Shown: piece after piece, positions 51,660 to 62,200 of the stretch
How the letters are laid out: each line of letters begins with the position of its first letter
Position numbering within the stretch: position 1 is the first letter of the stretch
NCBI RefSeq assembly: GCF_900111675.1
Contig: NZ_FOHO01000013.1
Span: forward strand, 1-64,000
Source of the DNA: Paracoccus homiensis
GTDB taxonomy: Bacteria; Pseudomonadota; Alphaproteobacteria; Rhodobacterales; Rhodobacteraceae
DNA: 64,000 nt
Reading direction: 5' to 3'
Made by a program: the position numbers and the translations under genes
The notes under the pieces: model-generated
Seen by the model: the letters and a program-made list of their open reading frames with translations, nothing else
Databases searched by the model: none
Told to the model about the DNA's origin: nothing

Positions 51660-52556
51660 ATGATCCAGTTTGGTACCAACCCGATTGCCTGGGCCAATGA
51701 TGACGACCAGAGCCTTGGCGCGGATATCCCGACCGAGCGTATCCTCGAGGAAGCAGGCCGCCTGATCGGCTTTGACGGGATCGAGAACGGCCATCGCTGG
51801 CCGCAGGACGATCCGCAGGCGCTGATGGAACTGCTGGGCGGCTATGGGCTGACCTTCGTGTCGGGCTGGCATTCGATGAATGTTCTGGCCCATTCGGTCG
51901 AACAGGAAAAACAGGCGATCCAGCCGCATCTGGACAAGCTGAAGCATAATGGCTGCAAGGTCTGCATCGCCTGCGAAACCTCGAACAGCATTCAGGGGCG
52001 GGACCTGCCGCTGAGCGCGCGCCCGGTCCTGGATGCGCAGAGCATGAAGGAATTCGGCGCAAAGGTCGAAGAAATCGCGCAATATTGCGCCGATCAGGGG
52101 ATCGCGCTGGTCTATCATCACCACATGGGCACCGTCGTGCAGTCGCCCGAGGATATCGATGCCTTCATGGCTGCGACCGGCCCCGCGACCAAACTGCTGT
52201 TCGATGCGGGGCATTGCTATTTCGGCGGCGGCGATCCGGCCGGGATTCTGGCACGCCATGTCAGCCGCGTCGGCCATTTCCATGCCAAGAATGTCCGGCC
52301 CGCAATCCGCGCGCAGGTCGAGGCGAACGGCCTGTCCTTCATGGATGGCGTGCGCGCGGGCGTGTTTACCGTGCCGGGCGATCAGGAGGGCGGCGTCGAT
52401 TTCGAACCGCTGCTGCGGATCCTGAAGGGTTATGGCTATGACGGCTGGATCGTGATCGAGGCGGAACAGGACCCCGATCAGCGCAATCCACTGCTGTATC
52501 AGACGCTTGGCCTGCACACGTTGAAGCGTATCGCCCGCGAAACCGGATTGATCTGA
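51660..52556 (+). CDS. iolE: myo-Inosose-2 dehydratase
   Basis: This 298-residue TIM-barrel enzyme of the xylose-isomerase-like family removes water from 2-keto-myo-inositol, producing the dione substrate of IolD. It opens FGTNPIAWANDDDQSLG, typical of IolE. Metal ligands are expected in YHHHMGTVVQ, LFDAGHCYFGG, HFHAKN and VIEAEQD. GGAGAGACG precedes the ATG at 51660. It follows iolD by 45 bases and precedes iolB by 11. Confidence 0.95.
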   Translation: MIQFGTNPIAWANDDDQSLGADIPTERILEEAGRLIGFDGIENGHRWPQDDPQALMELLGGYGLTFVSGWHSMNVLAHSVEQEKQAIQPHLDKLKHNGCKVCIACETSNSIQGRDLPLSARPVLDAQSMKEFGAKVEEIAQYCADQGIALVYHHHMGTVVQSPEDIDAFMAATGPATKLLFDAGHCYFGGGDPAGILARHVSRVGHFHAKNVRPAIRAQVEANGLSFMDGVRAGVFTVPGDQEGGVDFEPLLRILKGYGYDGWIVIEAEQDPDQRNPLLYQTLGLHTLKRIARETGLI

Positions 52557-52567
52557 AAGGAACGCCG

Positions 52568-53362
52568 ATGCCCGATCTTCTGAAACGCCCCTTCGGCACA
52601 CACGGCAAGGTTCACCAGATCACGCCCGAAAGCGCGGGCTGGCGCTATGTCGGGTTCGATCTGATCCGACTGCGCGCGGGCGAAAGCTGGGCCGAGTCCA
52701 CGGGCGAGGCCGAAGTCATTCTGGTCATGGTCGAGGGCAAGGCCCGGATCCACGCCGCCGGTCAGGATTGGGGCGAGTTGGGCCAGCGGATGAATGTCTT
52801 TGAAAAGACCCCGCCGCATTGCCTCTATGTGCCTAACGGCCAGGACTGGTCGCTGGAAACCACGACCGAGGCGACCATCGCCATCTGCAAGGCGCCGGGC
52901 AGGGGCGGCCACCCGGCCCGCCGCATCGGTCCCGACGGCATCACCCTGACCCCGCGCGGCGAGGGCAGCAACACACGCCATATCAACAACATCGCCATGG
53001 AGGCCGAAGATTACTGCGACAGCCTGCTGGTGACCGAGGTCTTTACCCCGGCCGGCAACTGGTCGTCCTATCCCAGCCACCGCCATGACGAGGACGACTT
53101 TCCCCGGATCACCTATCTGGAGGAAACCTATTACCACCGTCTGAACCCGGCCAATGGCTTTGGCATTCAGCGCGTCTATACCGACGATCTGTCGCTGAAC
53201 GAAACCATGGCGGTCCATGACGGCGATGTCGTCTGCGTGCCGCGCGGCCACCACCCCTGCGGCGCGCCCTACGGGTTCGAGATGTATTACCTGAACGTCA
53301 TGGCCGGCCCCCGCCGGAACTGGCGCTTTGTCCCCGCACCCGAAGTCGAACACCTGATGTAA
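52568..53362 (+). CDS. iolB: 5-Deoxy-glucuronate isomerase
   Basis: This 264-residue bicupin enzyme isomerises 5-deoxy-glucuronate to 2-deoxy-5-keto-D-gluconate, the IolC substrate. The metal-site region of the second cupin is clear (YPSHRHDEDDFPRITYLEE and VPRGHHPCGAPYGFEMYYLNV). GAAAGGAACGCC precedes the ATG. The position after iolE fits the common iolDEB order. Length is normal. Confidence 0.95.
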   Translation: MPDLLKRPFGTHGKVHQITPESAGWRYVGFDLIRLRAGESWAESTGEAEVILVMVEGKARIHAAGQDWGELGQRMNVFEKTPPHCLYVPNGQDWSLETTTEATIAICKAPGRGGHPARRIGPDGITLTPRGEGSNTRHINNIAMEAEDYCDSLLVTEVFTPAGNWSSYPSHRHDEDDFPRITYLEETYYHRLNPANGFGIQRVYTDDLSLNETMAVHDGDVVCVPRGHHPCGAPYGFEMYYLNVMAGPRRNWRFVPAPEVEHLM

Positions 53363-53395
53363 TACCGCCCCGCGCGGTTTCCCGGAGCCTGCCCC

Positions 53396-54175
53396 ATGAC
53401 CCAACCTTTTCAACTTGCCGCCTGCGCCGAAATGCTGTGGCGCGATCGCCCGATCGAATGGCGTGCCGCGCGCCTGACCGAGATGGGTCTGGGCGTCGGC
53501 CTGTGGAACTGGCCCGACCACGATCTGGCAAGGCTGGAAGCCGTGGGCGCGACCTATACCATCATGAACGGCTATCTTCAGGGGCGGCTGGCCGATGATG
53601 AGGGGGCCGATATGTTGCTGACCTCGGCCCGCGAAACCGTGCAGATCGGCAAGCGGCTGGGCGTGTCGCGGCTGAACCTGCATGGCACAGGTCTGGGCGA
53701 TGGCGGCATTCCCATCCGGCAGCATGAACAGATCAGCGGCGCGATGTGGCTGAAGGCGCGCGATACCCTGCACCGCATCTGCGATCTGGCCGAGGCCGAG
53801 GGCGTGGTTTTCACCTTGGAGAACCTGAACCTGCTGGATCATCCGGGGTGCCCGTTCGGGGCGACTGCGGATGTTCTGGCGCTGGTGTCGGCCATCGATC
53901 GGCCGCAACTGCGGATCAATCTTGACCTCTATCACACCCAGATCGGCGAGGGTGATCTGATCCGCTGGTGCGAAAAATGCCTGCCCTGGATCGGCGAGGT
54001 TCAGGTGGCGGACAATCCCGGCCGCTTTGAGCCCGGCACCGGTGAAATCAACTATCCCGCCATCGCGCGGGCGCTGGACCGGATGGGCTATCGCGGCCCG
54101 GTCGCGATGGAGGCTTTTGCCGAAGGCGACAGCGATCAGGCCGTCGCGGCGTTTGTCCGGGCCTTTACCCTGTAG
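53396..54175 (+). CDS. Hydroxypyruvate-isomerase-like TIM-barrel protein
   Basis: This 259-residue xylose-isomerase-like protein carries the features of the hydroxypyruvate isomerase branch (Hyi/OtnI): VFTLENLNLLDHPG with the first catalytic Glu, INLDLYHTQIGEGDL, VQVADNPGRFEPGTGEINYPA and VAMEAF with the last Glu. It is the final gene of the inositol operon, where iolI (inosose isomerase) often sits. It could play that role, or be the 2-oxo-tetronate isomerase missing from the otn locus 40 kb to the left. The sequence alone favours the Hyi/OtnI branch. A strong terminator follows. Confidence 0.82.
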   Translation: MTQPFQLAACAEMLWRDRPIEWRAARLTEMGLGVGLWNWPDHDLARLEAVGATYTIMNGYLQGRLADDEGADMLLTSARETVQIGKRLGVSRLNLHGTGLGDGGIPIRQHEQISGAMWLKARDTLHRICDLAEAEGVVFTLENLNLLDHPGCPFGATADVLALVSAIDRPQLRINLDLYHTQIGEGDLIRWCEKCLPWIGEVQVADNPGRFEPGTGEINYPAIARALDRMGYRGPVAMEAFAEGDSDQAVAAFVRAFTL

Positions 54176-54179
54176 TCAC

Positions 54180-54208
54180 GGCTGGCCCGTCGCCGGGGCG
54201 GGCCAGCC
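54180..54208. terminator. Terminator hairpin ending the inositol operon
   Basis: GGCTGGCCCG (54180-54189) pairs perfectly with CGGGCCAGCC (54199-54208), 10 pairs, loop of nine. It lies between the operon end (54175) and a convergent exporter gene (ends 54221) and can serve both strands. Confidence 0.68.
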
Positions 54209-54220
54209 CCCTGTTATGGG

Positions 54221-55162
54221 TCAGGATGCGACCTGCGCCCCGGCCCGCGCGGTGCGCCGGGCGCTGATCCATTCATGGGTCTGGGTGATCACCATGCCCA
54301 GCAGCACCAGAAAGCCGCCGAACAGGAACTCTGGGGTCAGCGTCTCACCCAGCAGCACTGCGCCGGCGGCCACGCCGAACAAGGGTGTCATGAAGCTTAG
54401 GACGCCCAGGCGGGACGACCGATAGACCTGTAGCATCCGGAACCAGATCAGGAAGCTTAGCGAACAGATGATCACCGTCTGGAAGGACAGGCTTAGCCAG
54501 ACCTGCGGGCTGCTCTGGATGGTCATTCTGCCAGCCAGGATGCAAAAGGCCGTTGCCGCCGCCCCCGCAATCGTCAGCTGATAGAACAGCGTCTGCGCGG
54601 GCGGTGCATCGGCCATGCGGGTGGTGCGGATCACAACCGTGGTCATGCCCCAGCTGAACCCTGCCGCCAGCCCCAGCAGATCGCCGATAATCATGCCCGG
54701 TGTCAGTGTCATCCCGGTGCTGCGCAGTTCGGGCAGCAGAAACACCGAGGCGACGCCCGTAAAGGTCACCGCAACGCCGACCCACTGGACCGGCGACATC
54801 CGTTCATCGGGCTGCGCCAGATGCAGCCCGATCGCGGCAAAGATCGGCGCGGTATACAGGAATACCGCCATATGCGACGCGGTGGTCCAGCGCAGCCCCT
54901 CGGCCACCAGCAGGAATTCCAGCGCGAACAGCGATCCCGCCAACAGGGCCGGTCCGGGGAACAGACCCGACAGCCAGCGGTCGCGCCGGATCACGCGGCT
55001 GAAGATCAACACAAGAAGCGCGGCGATGCAGGATCGCACCCCGATCTGAAGGATCGGATCAACCTGATCGGCAACGAATTTCATCGAGGTTTGTTGCAGC
55101 CCCCAGATCATGCACAGCATGACCATCAGGGCGATGGCGGTCATATCTATCGGTCGTTTCAT
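54221..55162 (-). CDS. DMT-superfamily (EamA) transporter
   Basis: This 313-residue inner-membrane protein has ten predicted helices in two EamA repeats (residues about 8-140 and 155-290), the layout of drug/metabolite exporters. The start MKRPIDMTAIALMVMLCMIW is a typical first helix preceded by a short basic leader. It diverges from an AraC regulator across 96 bases and is probably controlled by it. Substrate unknown; relatives export amino acids or small metabolites. Confidence 0.9.
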   Translation of the reverse strand: MKRPIDMTAIALMVMLCMIWGLQQTSMKFVADQVDPILQIGVRSCIAALLVLIFSRVIRRDRWLSGLFPGPALLAGSLFALEFLLVAEGLRWTTASHMAVFLYTAPIFAAIGLHLAQPDERMSPVQWVGVAVTFTGVASVFLLPELRSTGMTLTPGMIIGDLLGLAAGFSWGMTTVVIRTTRMADAPPAQTLFYQLTIAGAAATAFCILAGRMTIQSSPQVWLSLSFQTVIICSLSFLIWFRMLQVYRSSRLGVLSFMTPLFGVAAGAVLLGETLTPEFLFGGFLVLLGMVITQTHEWISARRTARAGAQVAS

Positions 55163-55258
55163 GGCTTCGGCTTTCGGGTTGACTTGCCATCTGTCTAATC
55201 TGGCCGATAAGCTGGATATAGCGCGAACGCGCCAGTCGATACCGATGGATCGCCAAGC

Positions 55259-56029
55259 ATGTCGTTTCTGCATCTGCGCCAGCCGCCCTATCACGATCAT
55301 CTGCCCGGCCCGGTGTTCTTCCGGCTGGAACACATGCCTGAAAACGCCACCTATCCGATCATGCGCCACCCGTGGGGCGAGTTTGTCTATTCCTTCAGCG
55401 GCGTCACCGAATTGCGCAGCGAGGGCCAGCATTTGCTGGCTGCGCCGCATATGGGCTTCTGGATCCCGCCCGGCGTGCAGCATGTCGGCTTCAACCGACG
55501 CGCGGCGGTGCATTTCTCAGCCTATATCAGCAGGGAACTGTGTTCCGGAATGCCTGACCGGATCTGTTCGCTGCTGGTGTCCCCGCTGTTGCGGGCCATC
55601 CTGGACAATCTGGAAGGCGCGGTGTTTACCGGATCGGAACAGCAGTCGCGCCTGTTGCGGGTGATGGTCGATCAGGTCGCGGTTTGCGAAATCGCCGACA
55701 GCTTTGTGCCCGAAAGCGACGATCGGCAGCTGGCACGCCTTTTGCAGGCGCTGCGCGACAATCCCGCGGACGGCCGCAACAACGCAGAGCTGGCCCGCGC
55801 TTTCGGGTTGAGCCAGCGCACCCTGATGCGACGTTGCAGCGACGAACTGGGCATGTCGCTTGGCGAGTGGCGACAGCGTCTGCGCGTGATGCAGGCGATT
55901 TCGCTGTTGCAGGACGGGTACACGGTCGAGTCCGTCGCGCTGGACCTGGGCTATTCGACGGCCTCATCCTTCATCGCCATGTTTCGCCGAATTACCGGAA
56001 ACAGCCCGGCACGGTTCATCCGGACATAA
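55259..56029 (+). CDS. AraC-family transcriptional regulator
   Basis: This 256-residue regulator has an N-terminal cupin-type sensor domain (about residues 1-120, with WGEFVYSFSGVTEL and GFWIPPGVQHVGF) and a C-terminal double helix-turn-helix (NAELARAFGLSQRTLMRRCSDELG, then SVALDLGYSTASSFIAMFRRITG). It diverges from the EamA exporter gene and likely controls it. Its effector is unknown. The stop at 56029 is followed by an AT-rich gap leading to the giant repeat protein. Confidence 0.92.
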   Translation: MSFLHLRQPPYHDHLPGPVFFRLEHMPENATYPIMRHPWGEFVYSFSGVTELRSEGQHLLAAPHMGFWIPPGVQHVGFNRRAAVHFSAYISRELCSGMPDRICSLLVSPLLRAILDNLEGAVFTGSEQQSRLLRVMVDQVAVCEIADSFVPESDDRQLARLLQALRDNPADGRNNAELARAFGLSQRTLMRRCSDELGMSLGEWRQRLRVMQAISLLQDGYTVESVALDLGYSTASSFIAMFRRITGNSPARFIRT

Positions 56030-56287
56030 GCCAAAGTCGCCACCGGGTTTCAATCGACAGTAGGCCCAATGTTCGTTTCAGTACCCGGCGTATGTTCGGC
56101 CAATCTTCTGCAATACATGCATAAGATGCAATTGATCTAAGCGGTTCAGTTTGCCAGAGAATCGCCAATTTTTCAACTTATGATTTTGTACAATTTGCAA
56201 GTAAATTGTTTGACAACACATGCTTGACGGCCGTCTCATAAAGGCGGGTCGAGGAATGGGTCAGGTTAAGCGGTGGGGAACGGTGCC
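56030..56287. promoter_or_regulatory. AT-rich promoter gap of the giant repeat protein
   Basis: This 258-base gap contains an AT-rich block (about 56,100-56,220) unlike its GC-rich surroundings. TTGACA at 56210-56215 is a good -35 element; CATAAA at 56237-56242 could be the -10, but the spacing is long. A short frame from ATG 56256 stops after 24 codons and may be a leader or chance. No terminator for the araC gene is evident. Confidence 0.4.
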
Positions 56288-59200
56288 ATGGAAAGCCATG
56301 TCTGCAGGACGGCGCGGGGCGCCTTGTTGATGTTCTCATCGCTGGTCAGGATCGGTCTGATATCTGGTCTGGTCCTGCCAACGGGGGCGCTGATCCTGTC
56401 CGTGGGGACCGCGCCGAATGCGGCGATTGCACAATCCACACCGGCGCCCGACCCGTCGGACGGGTCGGCCGTGGGCGATACGGTCACCAATCCCGTAACC
56501 GGGCTGGAAACCAGGGTCAGTGCGCTTCTGGTCGATCCTGCGGGAACCCCGACTGCGGGCGATACGGCCTTTGTTCAGACCGAGGACGGATATACGTTTC
56601 TGGTCAAAGCCGCCGGAGAAACCTTCTACAACAGCGACACCCCGCCAGTCGCCTTCACCATCGACAGTATTTCGGGGACAAATGCGGTGATTGCCAGCGC
56701 CGACGCCACGGGGCTTGCCGATTTCCCGTTGCGCCAGACGACCAGAGATTTCGACAGCAGTTTCAACAGCACCGGGTCCGCAGGCACCCTGCAGCCGCCG
56801 GTCGATGTCAGCGGGCCGAACGGCGTGCGTCAGGTGGTCTATGGGCGCAATGGCAGCAATGGCCGCGACGGGGCGCTGGTCGTGCCGCCCAGCTCGGGCG
56901 GGCGGGGCGATGACGGCCCCTTGCAACAACAGACGCTGTCCAGCGACGTGAACGCCACATCCAATATCGGATGGGAAATCGGCAGTGTCGGGGGCCGTGG
57001 CGGTCAGGGCGGCGATTCCTACCTGAGCTTCTGGAGCGGGCGCGACGGCGGCGACGGCGGCGCCGGGGGGCGGGTGATTGCCACCCAATCGGCCTCCAGC
57101 ACCATTCAGACCAGCGGATCTACCAATTACGGCATCTTCGCCTACAGCCGCAGTGGACGCGCCGGCAATGGCGGCAGCGGCTTTGCGGCGCCCGGCGGCG
57201 GCACCGGGGGGCACAGTTCGGATGGCGGGCATGTGACCGTCACCCAATCGGGCGAGATTTCGACAAGCGGCACCAACGCCCACGGTATCTACGCGTTAAG
57301 CGTCAGCAACAATGGCGGCGATGGCGGCGATCAATGGGGACTGGTCGGTCAGTCCGGCAGCGGCGGCTTTGGCGGCGATGGCGGGCGCGTGGACGTGACC
57401 ACCACCGCCAGCGGCACGATCCTGACCAGCGGCGATTTCGCGCATGGCATCCTGGCGCAATCCATCGGCGGGTCGGGCGGGTCCGCGGGGATCAGCGGCA
57501 ACCTGCTGGTGTCGCTGGTGGGCAGCGCGGATAATGGCGGCAACGCCTCGGCCGTGACGGTCACCAATGCCGGGCAGATCCAGACCCAGGGCGCGCTGTC
57601 ACGGGGCATCATGGCGCAATCCATCGGCGGGGGTGGTGGCGCGGGCGGCACCGCGGGCGGATTGGTGTCCCTTGCGCTTGGCGGTGTCGGCTCGAACGGG
57701 GGATCGGGCGGCACCGTGGCCGTGACCAATGCGGGCAGCGGCACGATCACGACCCTGGGCGCGCTGTCGGACGGGATCATGGCGCAATCCATCGGTGGCA
57801 GCGGGGGCACGGGCGCCAGTGCCTTCGGCCTTGTCGCAGTGGGCGGCACCGGATCGAATGGCGGCAGCGGCAACAGCGTCAGCGTGACCAATCAGGGCCG
57901 GATCGAGACCTCGGGCACCGGTGCGCGCGGCATCGTCGCGCAATCCATCGGCGGTGGCGGTGGCGATGGCGGCTCGACCGGGGGCATGGTCGCGGTTGGC
58001 GGATCGGGGTCCGGCGGCGGTAATGGCAACACCGTCAGCGTCGTGAATGACGGCGTGATCACCACGCAGGGCGACGATGCGATGGGCATTCTGGCCCAGT
58101 CCATCGGCGGCGGCGGCGGCAATGGCGGCTCGGCCGGGGCGGTCGGCGCCTTTGTGGGCGTGGCCGTCGGCGGCAGCGGCAGCAGCGGCGGGACGGGCGG
58201 CACGGCCAATGTCACCTTGTCCGACACCGACGCCAGCCAGCCTTCGCGGATCCGCACCGATGGCGATCGCGCGACCGGCGTTTTCGTGCAGTCGGTCGGC
58301 GGTGGCGGCGGCAATGGCGGTGGCGCGGTTTCGGTCGCGGTGGGCGCGTTCGGCGCGGCCTCGATCTCGGTCGGCGGCAAGGGCGGCGCGGGCGGGGATG
58401 GCGGCAGCGCGGTCCTGACGGGCCAAGGTGATGCCAGCGTTCAGACAGGCGGCGATGACGCCGCAGGTATCCTGCTGCAATCCGTGGGTGGCGGCGGCGG
58501 CAATGGCGGCTATTCGGTCGCGGCGGCGGCCTCGGCCGGGCCGGTATCGGGTTCCTTGTCGGTCGGCGTCGGCGGCGACGGCAGTTCCGGCGGTGCCGGG
58601 GGCGAGGTGCGCGTGGGCACCGTGGACGGCGGCGGCAACCTGACCGCGCCGGGCTTTTCGGGCAGCGTGGTCACCACCGGCGACAGATCCGCGGGGATGC
58701 TGTTCCAGTCGGTGGGCGGCGGCGGCGGCAATGGCGGCCTTGCGGTCAGCGCATCCGGCGGCGGGTCGCTGATCTTTTCGGGGAACGTATCGGTAGGGGT
58801 CGGCGGATCGGCGTCCGGTGGCGGCGCGGGCGGGCGCGTCCGCGTCTATACCGATTCCGATATCAGCACGGTCGGCGACAGTTCGAGCGCCCTGACGGCG
58901 CAATCCATCGGTGGCGGCGGTGGCAACGGAGGCGGCAGCATCGCCGCGGGTGTCAATGGCAGCGGGGGTGGTGCGGCCGGGTTCAATCTGGGCATCGCAG
59001 GCAGCGGATCGACCGGCGCGGCCGGGGGCGCGGTCGATCTGATCGCGGGCGGCGATCTGATCCGCACGCGCGGCCGCTTTTCCACCGGCGTTCTGGTGCA
59101 ATCGGTCGGCGGTGGTGGCGGCAATGGGGGCTATGCGGTCGCGGCAGGCGGCGATGGCGCCGGGGCCGGTGCAGGAAATGTGAACCTGTCCTTCGGCGCC

Positions 59201-62200
59201 AAGGCAGGCGGCGGCGGCGCGGGGGGCGCCGTTTCGGCCAGGATCGAGGCCGATGCCGAAACCGAGGGCGAGGATGCGGGTGCAGTCGTCGTGCAATCGG
59301 TCGGCGGCGGCGGCGGCAATGGCGGATTCAGTGTCGCAGCCGGCGCATCGGGCGGTGGCGCGGGGGCCGGCACGGTTTCGGTCGGGCTTGGCGGGTCCGG
59401 GGGAACCGGCGGTGCGGGCGGCCGCGTCGAGGCGCAGGTGAGCGGTGATGTCACCACCCTGAAAGACCGTGCAGCCGGGGTGGTTGCGCAGTCGATCGGG
59501 GGCGGTGGCGGCAATGGCGGGTTCAGCGTCGCCGGGGCGATCTCCGGCGCCGGGGCCGGCAGCGGCGCGGTGACCGTCGGCCTTGGCGGCGGCGCGGGCG
59601 CAGGCGGCGCGGGCGGTATCGTCGATGCGGATGTGACCGGCGATGTCAGCACGACCGGTGCGGATTCGACAGCGATCCTTGCGCAATCGGTCGGGGGCGG
59701 TGGCGGCAATGGCGGGTTCAGCATCAGCGGAACGATCACCGGCAGCGGAACGGGCAGTGGCGCGGTCAGCGTCGGACTTGGCGGTGCGGGCGGCGCGGGG
59801 GCGGATGCCGGTGCCGTGACCTTGCAAAGCGATGGCGCGGTCTGGACGCAGGGCGACCGATCCTCGGGCGTGGTTGCGCAGTCGATCGGGGGCGGCGGCG
59901 GCAATGGCGGGTTCAGCGTTGCCGGATCGGTGGCAGGCGCGGGTGTCGGGGCCGGAACTGTCAGCGTGGGCCTGGGCGGTTCGGGCGCCGGGGGAGGCGA
60001 GGCCGGTGCCGTGCAGGCCACCGCGAATGGCACGATTCTGACCTATGGCTTTGCCTCGTCTGGCTTTGTCGCCCAGTCGATTGGAGGCGGCGGCGGCAAT
60101 GGCGGCTTTTCCGTCAGCGCGGCCCTGTCCTTCGCGGGCACCGGGGCAGGCAGCATCGGCGTCGGCCTTGGGGGGCAGGGCGCGGGCGGCGGCAATGGCG
60201 GCAGCGTCACCGCCGCGACCGCCGATTCTGTCGAGACGCGCGGCAAGGCATCGGTCGGGATCCTTGCGCAATCGGTCGGCGGTGGCGGCGGCAATGGTGG
60301 GTTCAGCATCACGCCGACACTGACGGGCGCGGGCGTCGGCAGCGGGGCGATTTCCGTCGGGCTGGGCGGCAATGGCGCAGGCGGCGGCAACGGCGGCACC
60401 GTCGGGTTGAGCGTCGCCAATGATGTGCTGACGCGCGGCGATCAGTCCTCGGCCGTCGTGGCACAGTCGGTCGGCGGTGGCGGCGGCAATGGCGGCTTTA
60501 CCGTATCGGCGGCGGGAACCGGGGCCGGGACCGGCGCGGGTGCCGTCGGTATGGGTCTTGGCGGGCGCGGCGCGGGCGGCGGGACCGGGGGACAGGTTAC
60601 AAGCACCGTGACCGGGAACCTGACCACGCTTGGCGATCAATCGGGCGGACTGGTCGTGCAATCGCTTGGCGGTGGTGGCGGCAATGGCGGCTTCAGCGTC
60701 GCCGCAGCCGTCGCCGTGGCCGGAACCGGCGCGGGGGGCGCCTCGGTCGGTCTGGGCGGCGCGGCGGGCGCGGGCGGCGATGCCGGCGCGGTGCAATCCA
60801 CGCTGACTGGCGACGTCGTGACACTTGGCGGCGATTCCACCGGGATTACCGTGCAATCGCTGGGTGGTGGCGGTGGCAATGGCGGCATGACGATTTCCGC
60901 CAATGTCAGCGGATCGGGCACCGGATCGGGCGGCGTCTCGGTCGGGATCGGCGGCAGCGGTGGCGATGGCGGCAATGCGGGCACCGCCGACAGCAGCGTC
61001 ACCGGCGACGTGACAACCTTTGGCGACAATTCTTCCGGGATGCTGGTGCAATCGGCCGGCGGCGGTGGCGGTAATGGCGGGCTGAGCGTGTCGGCCGCCG
61101 TCAATCTCAGCGGATCCGGTGGCGGCGCTGCGTCACTGGGACTGGGGGGCAGTGGCGGTGGCGGCGGTGATGCCGATACCGCGACCGGGCGTCTGGCCGG
61201 CAATATCACCACATTGGGCGCGAATGCCGCAGGAATGACGGTTCAGTCGCTTGGCGGTGGCGGCGGCAATGGCGGTCTGAACGTCTCGGGGACGGTCAGC
61301 CTGTCGGGCAGCGGCGGTGGCGCGGTCGGTGTCGGCGTCGGCGGCATGGGCGGCGGCGGCGGCGATGCTGGCACGGCTTCGGGTGAGATGACCGGCGATA
61401 TCGCGACAGCCGGTGCGGATTCCGCAGGCTATCGCGTTCAGTCGATCGGCGGCGGTGGTGGCAATGGCGGAATCAATGTGACGGCCGCTGTCAGCGCCGC
61501 CAGCAGTGGCAGCGGTGCCGCCGCCGTTGGTATCGGCGGCTTTGGCGGGGACGGGGGCGATGGCGCGGCGGCATCCGGCAAGCTGACGGGCGATGTCGAA
61601 ACCGCTGGCGACCGCGCGGGCGGCGTCCTGGTGCAGTCGCTTGGCGGCGGCGGTGGTGATGGCGGCATCAATGTCGCAGCCGCACTTAGCCTTTCCAGCC
61701 AATCCAGCGGCGCCGTGGGGCTTGGCATCGGCGGCGGCGGCGGATCGGGCGGGTCTGGCGATACGGCCGAGGGCGAGGTTGCGGGCGACGTCGTCACGCG
61801 GGGCGAAAGCTCGGCCGGGGTCATGGTGCAATCCGTTGGCGGCGGGGGCGGCAATGGCGGGCTGAATGTCAGCGGCGCGGTCAGCATCGCCGGGAACGGC
61901 AGTGGCGTTGCCGCCATCGGCATCGGCGGCATGGGCGGCGGCGGCGGAAGCGCGGGCGACGTCACCGGCGATTATGCGGGCACGGCGCTGACCTTCGGCG
62001 ACCGTTCGGCAGGTGTGGTGGCGCAGTCGCTTGGCGGCGGTGGCGGCAATGGCGGCGTGAATGTCGCGGCGGGCATTTCGGTCGGATCAAGCTTTTCCGG
62101 CGCGCTTGGCCTGGGCGTGGGCGGCTTTGGCGGTGCTGGCGGTGCGGCGGGTTCGGTCGATCACGGCGTTGCGGGTCAGGTCCAGACCTCGGGGGACGAT

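Noticed and set aside
57599..61051. A 1,150-codon open frame on the minus strand, rich in Ala, Arg and Asp
   Set aside because: It is the antisense of the glycine-rich repeats. High GC and the repeated GGC codons suppress stops on the other strand. It has no family signature, and its periodicity mirrors the plus-strand repeats.
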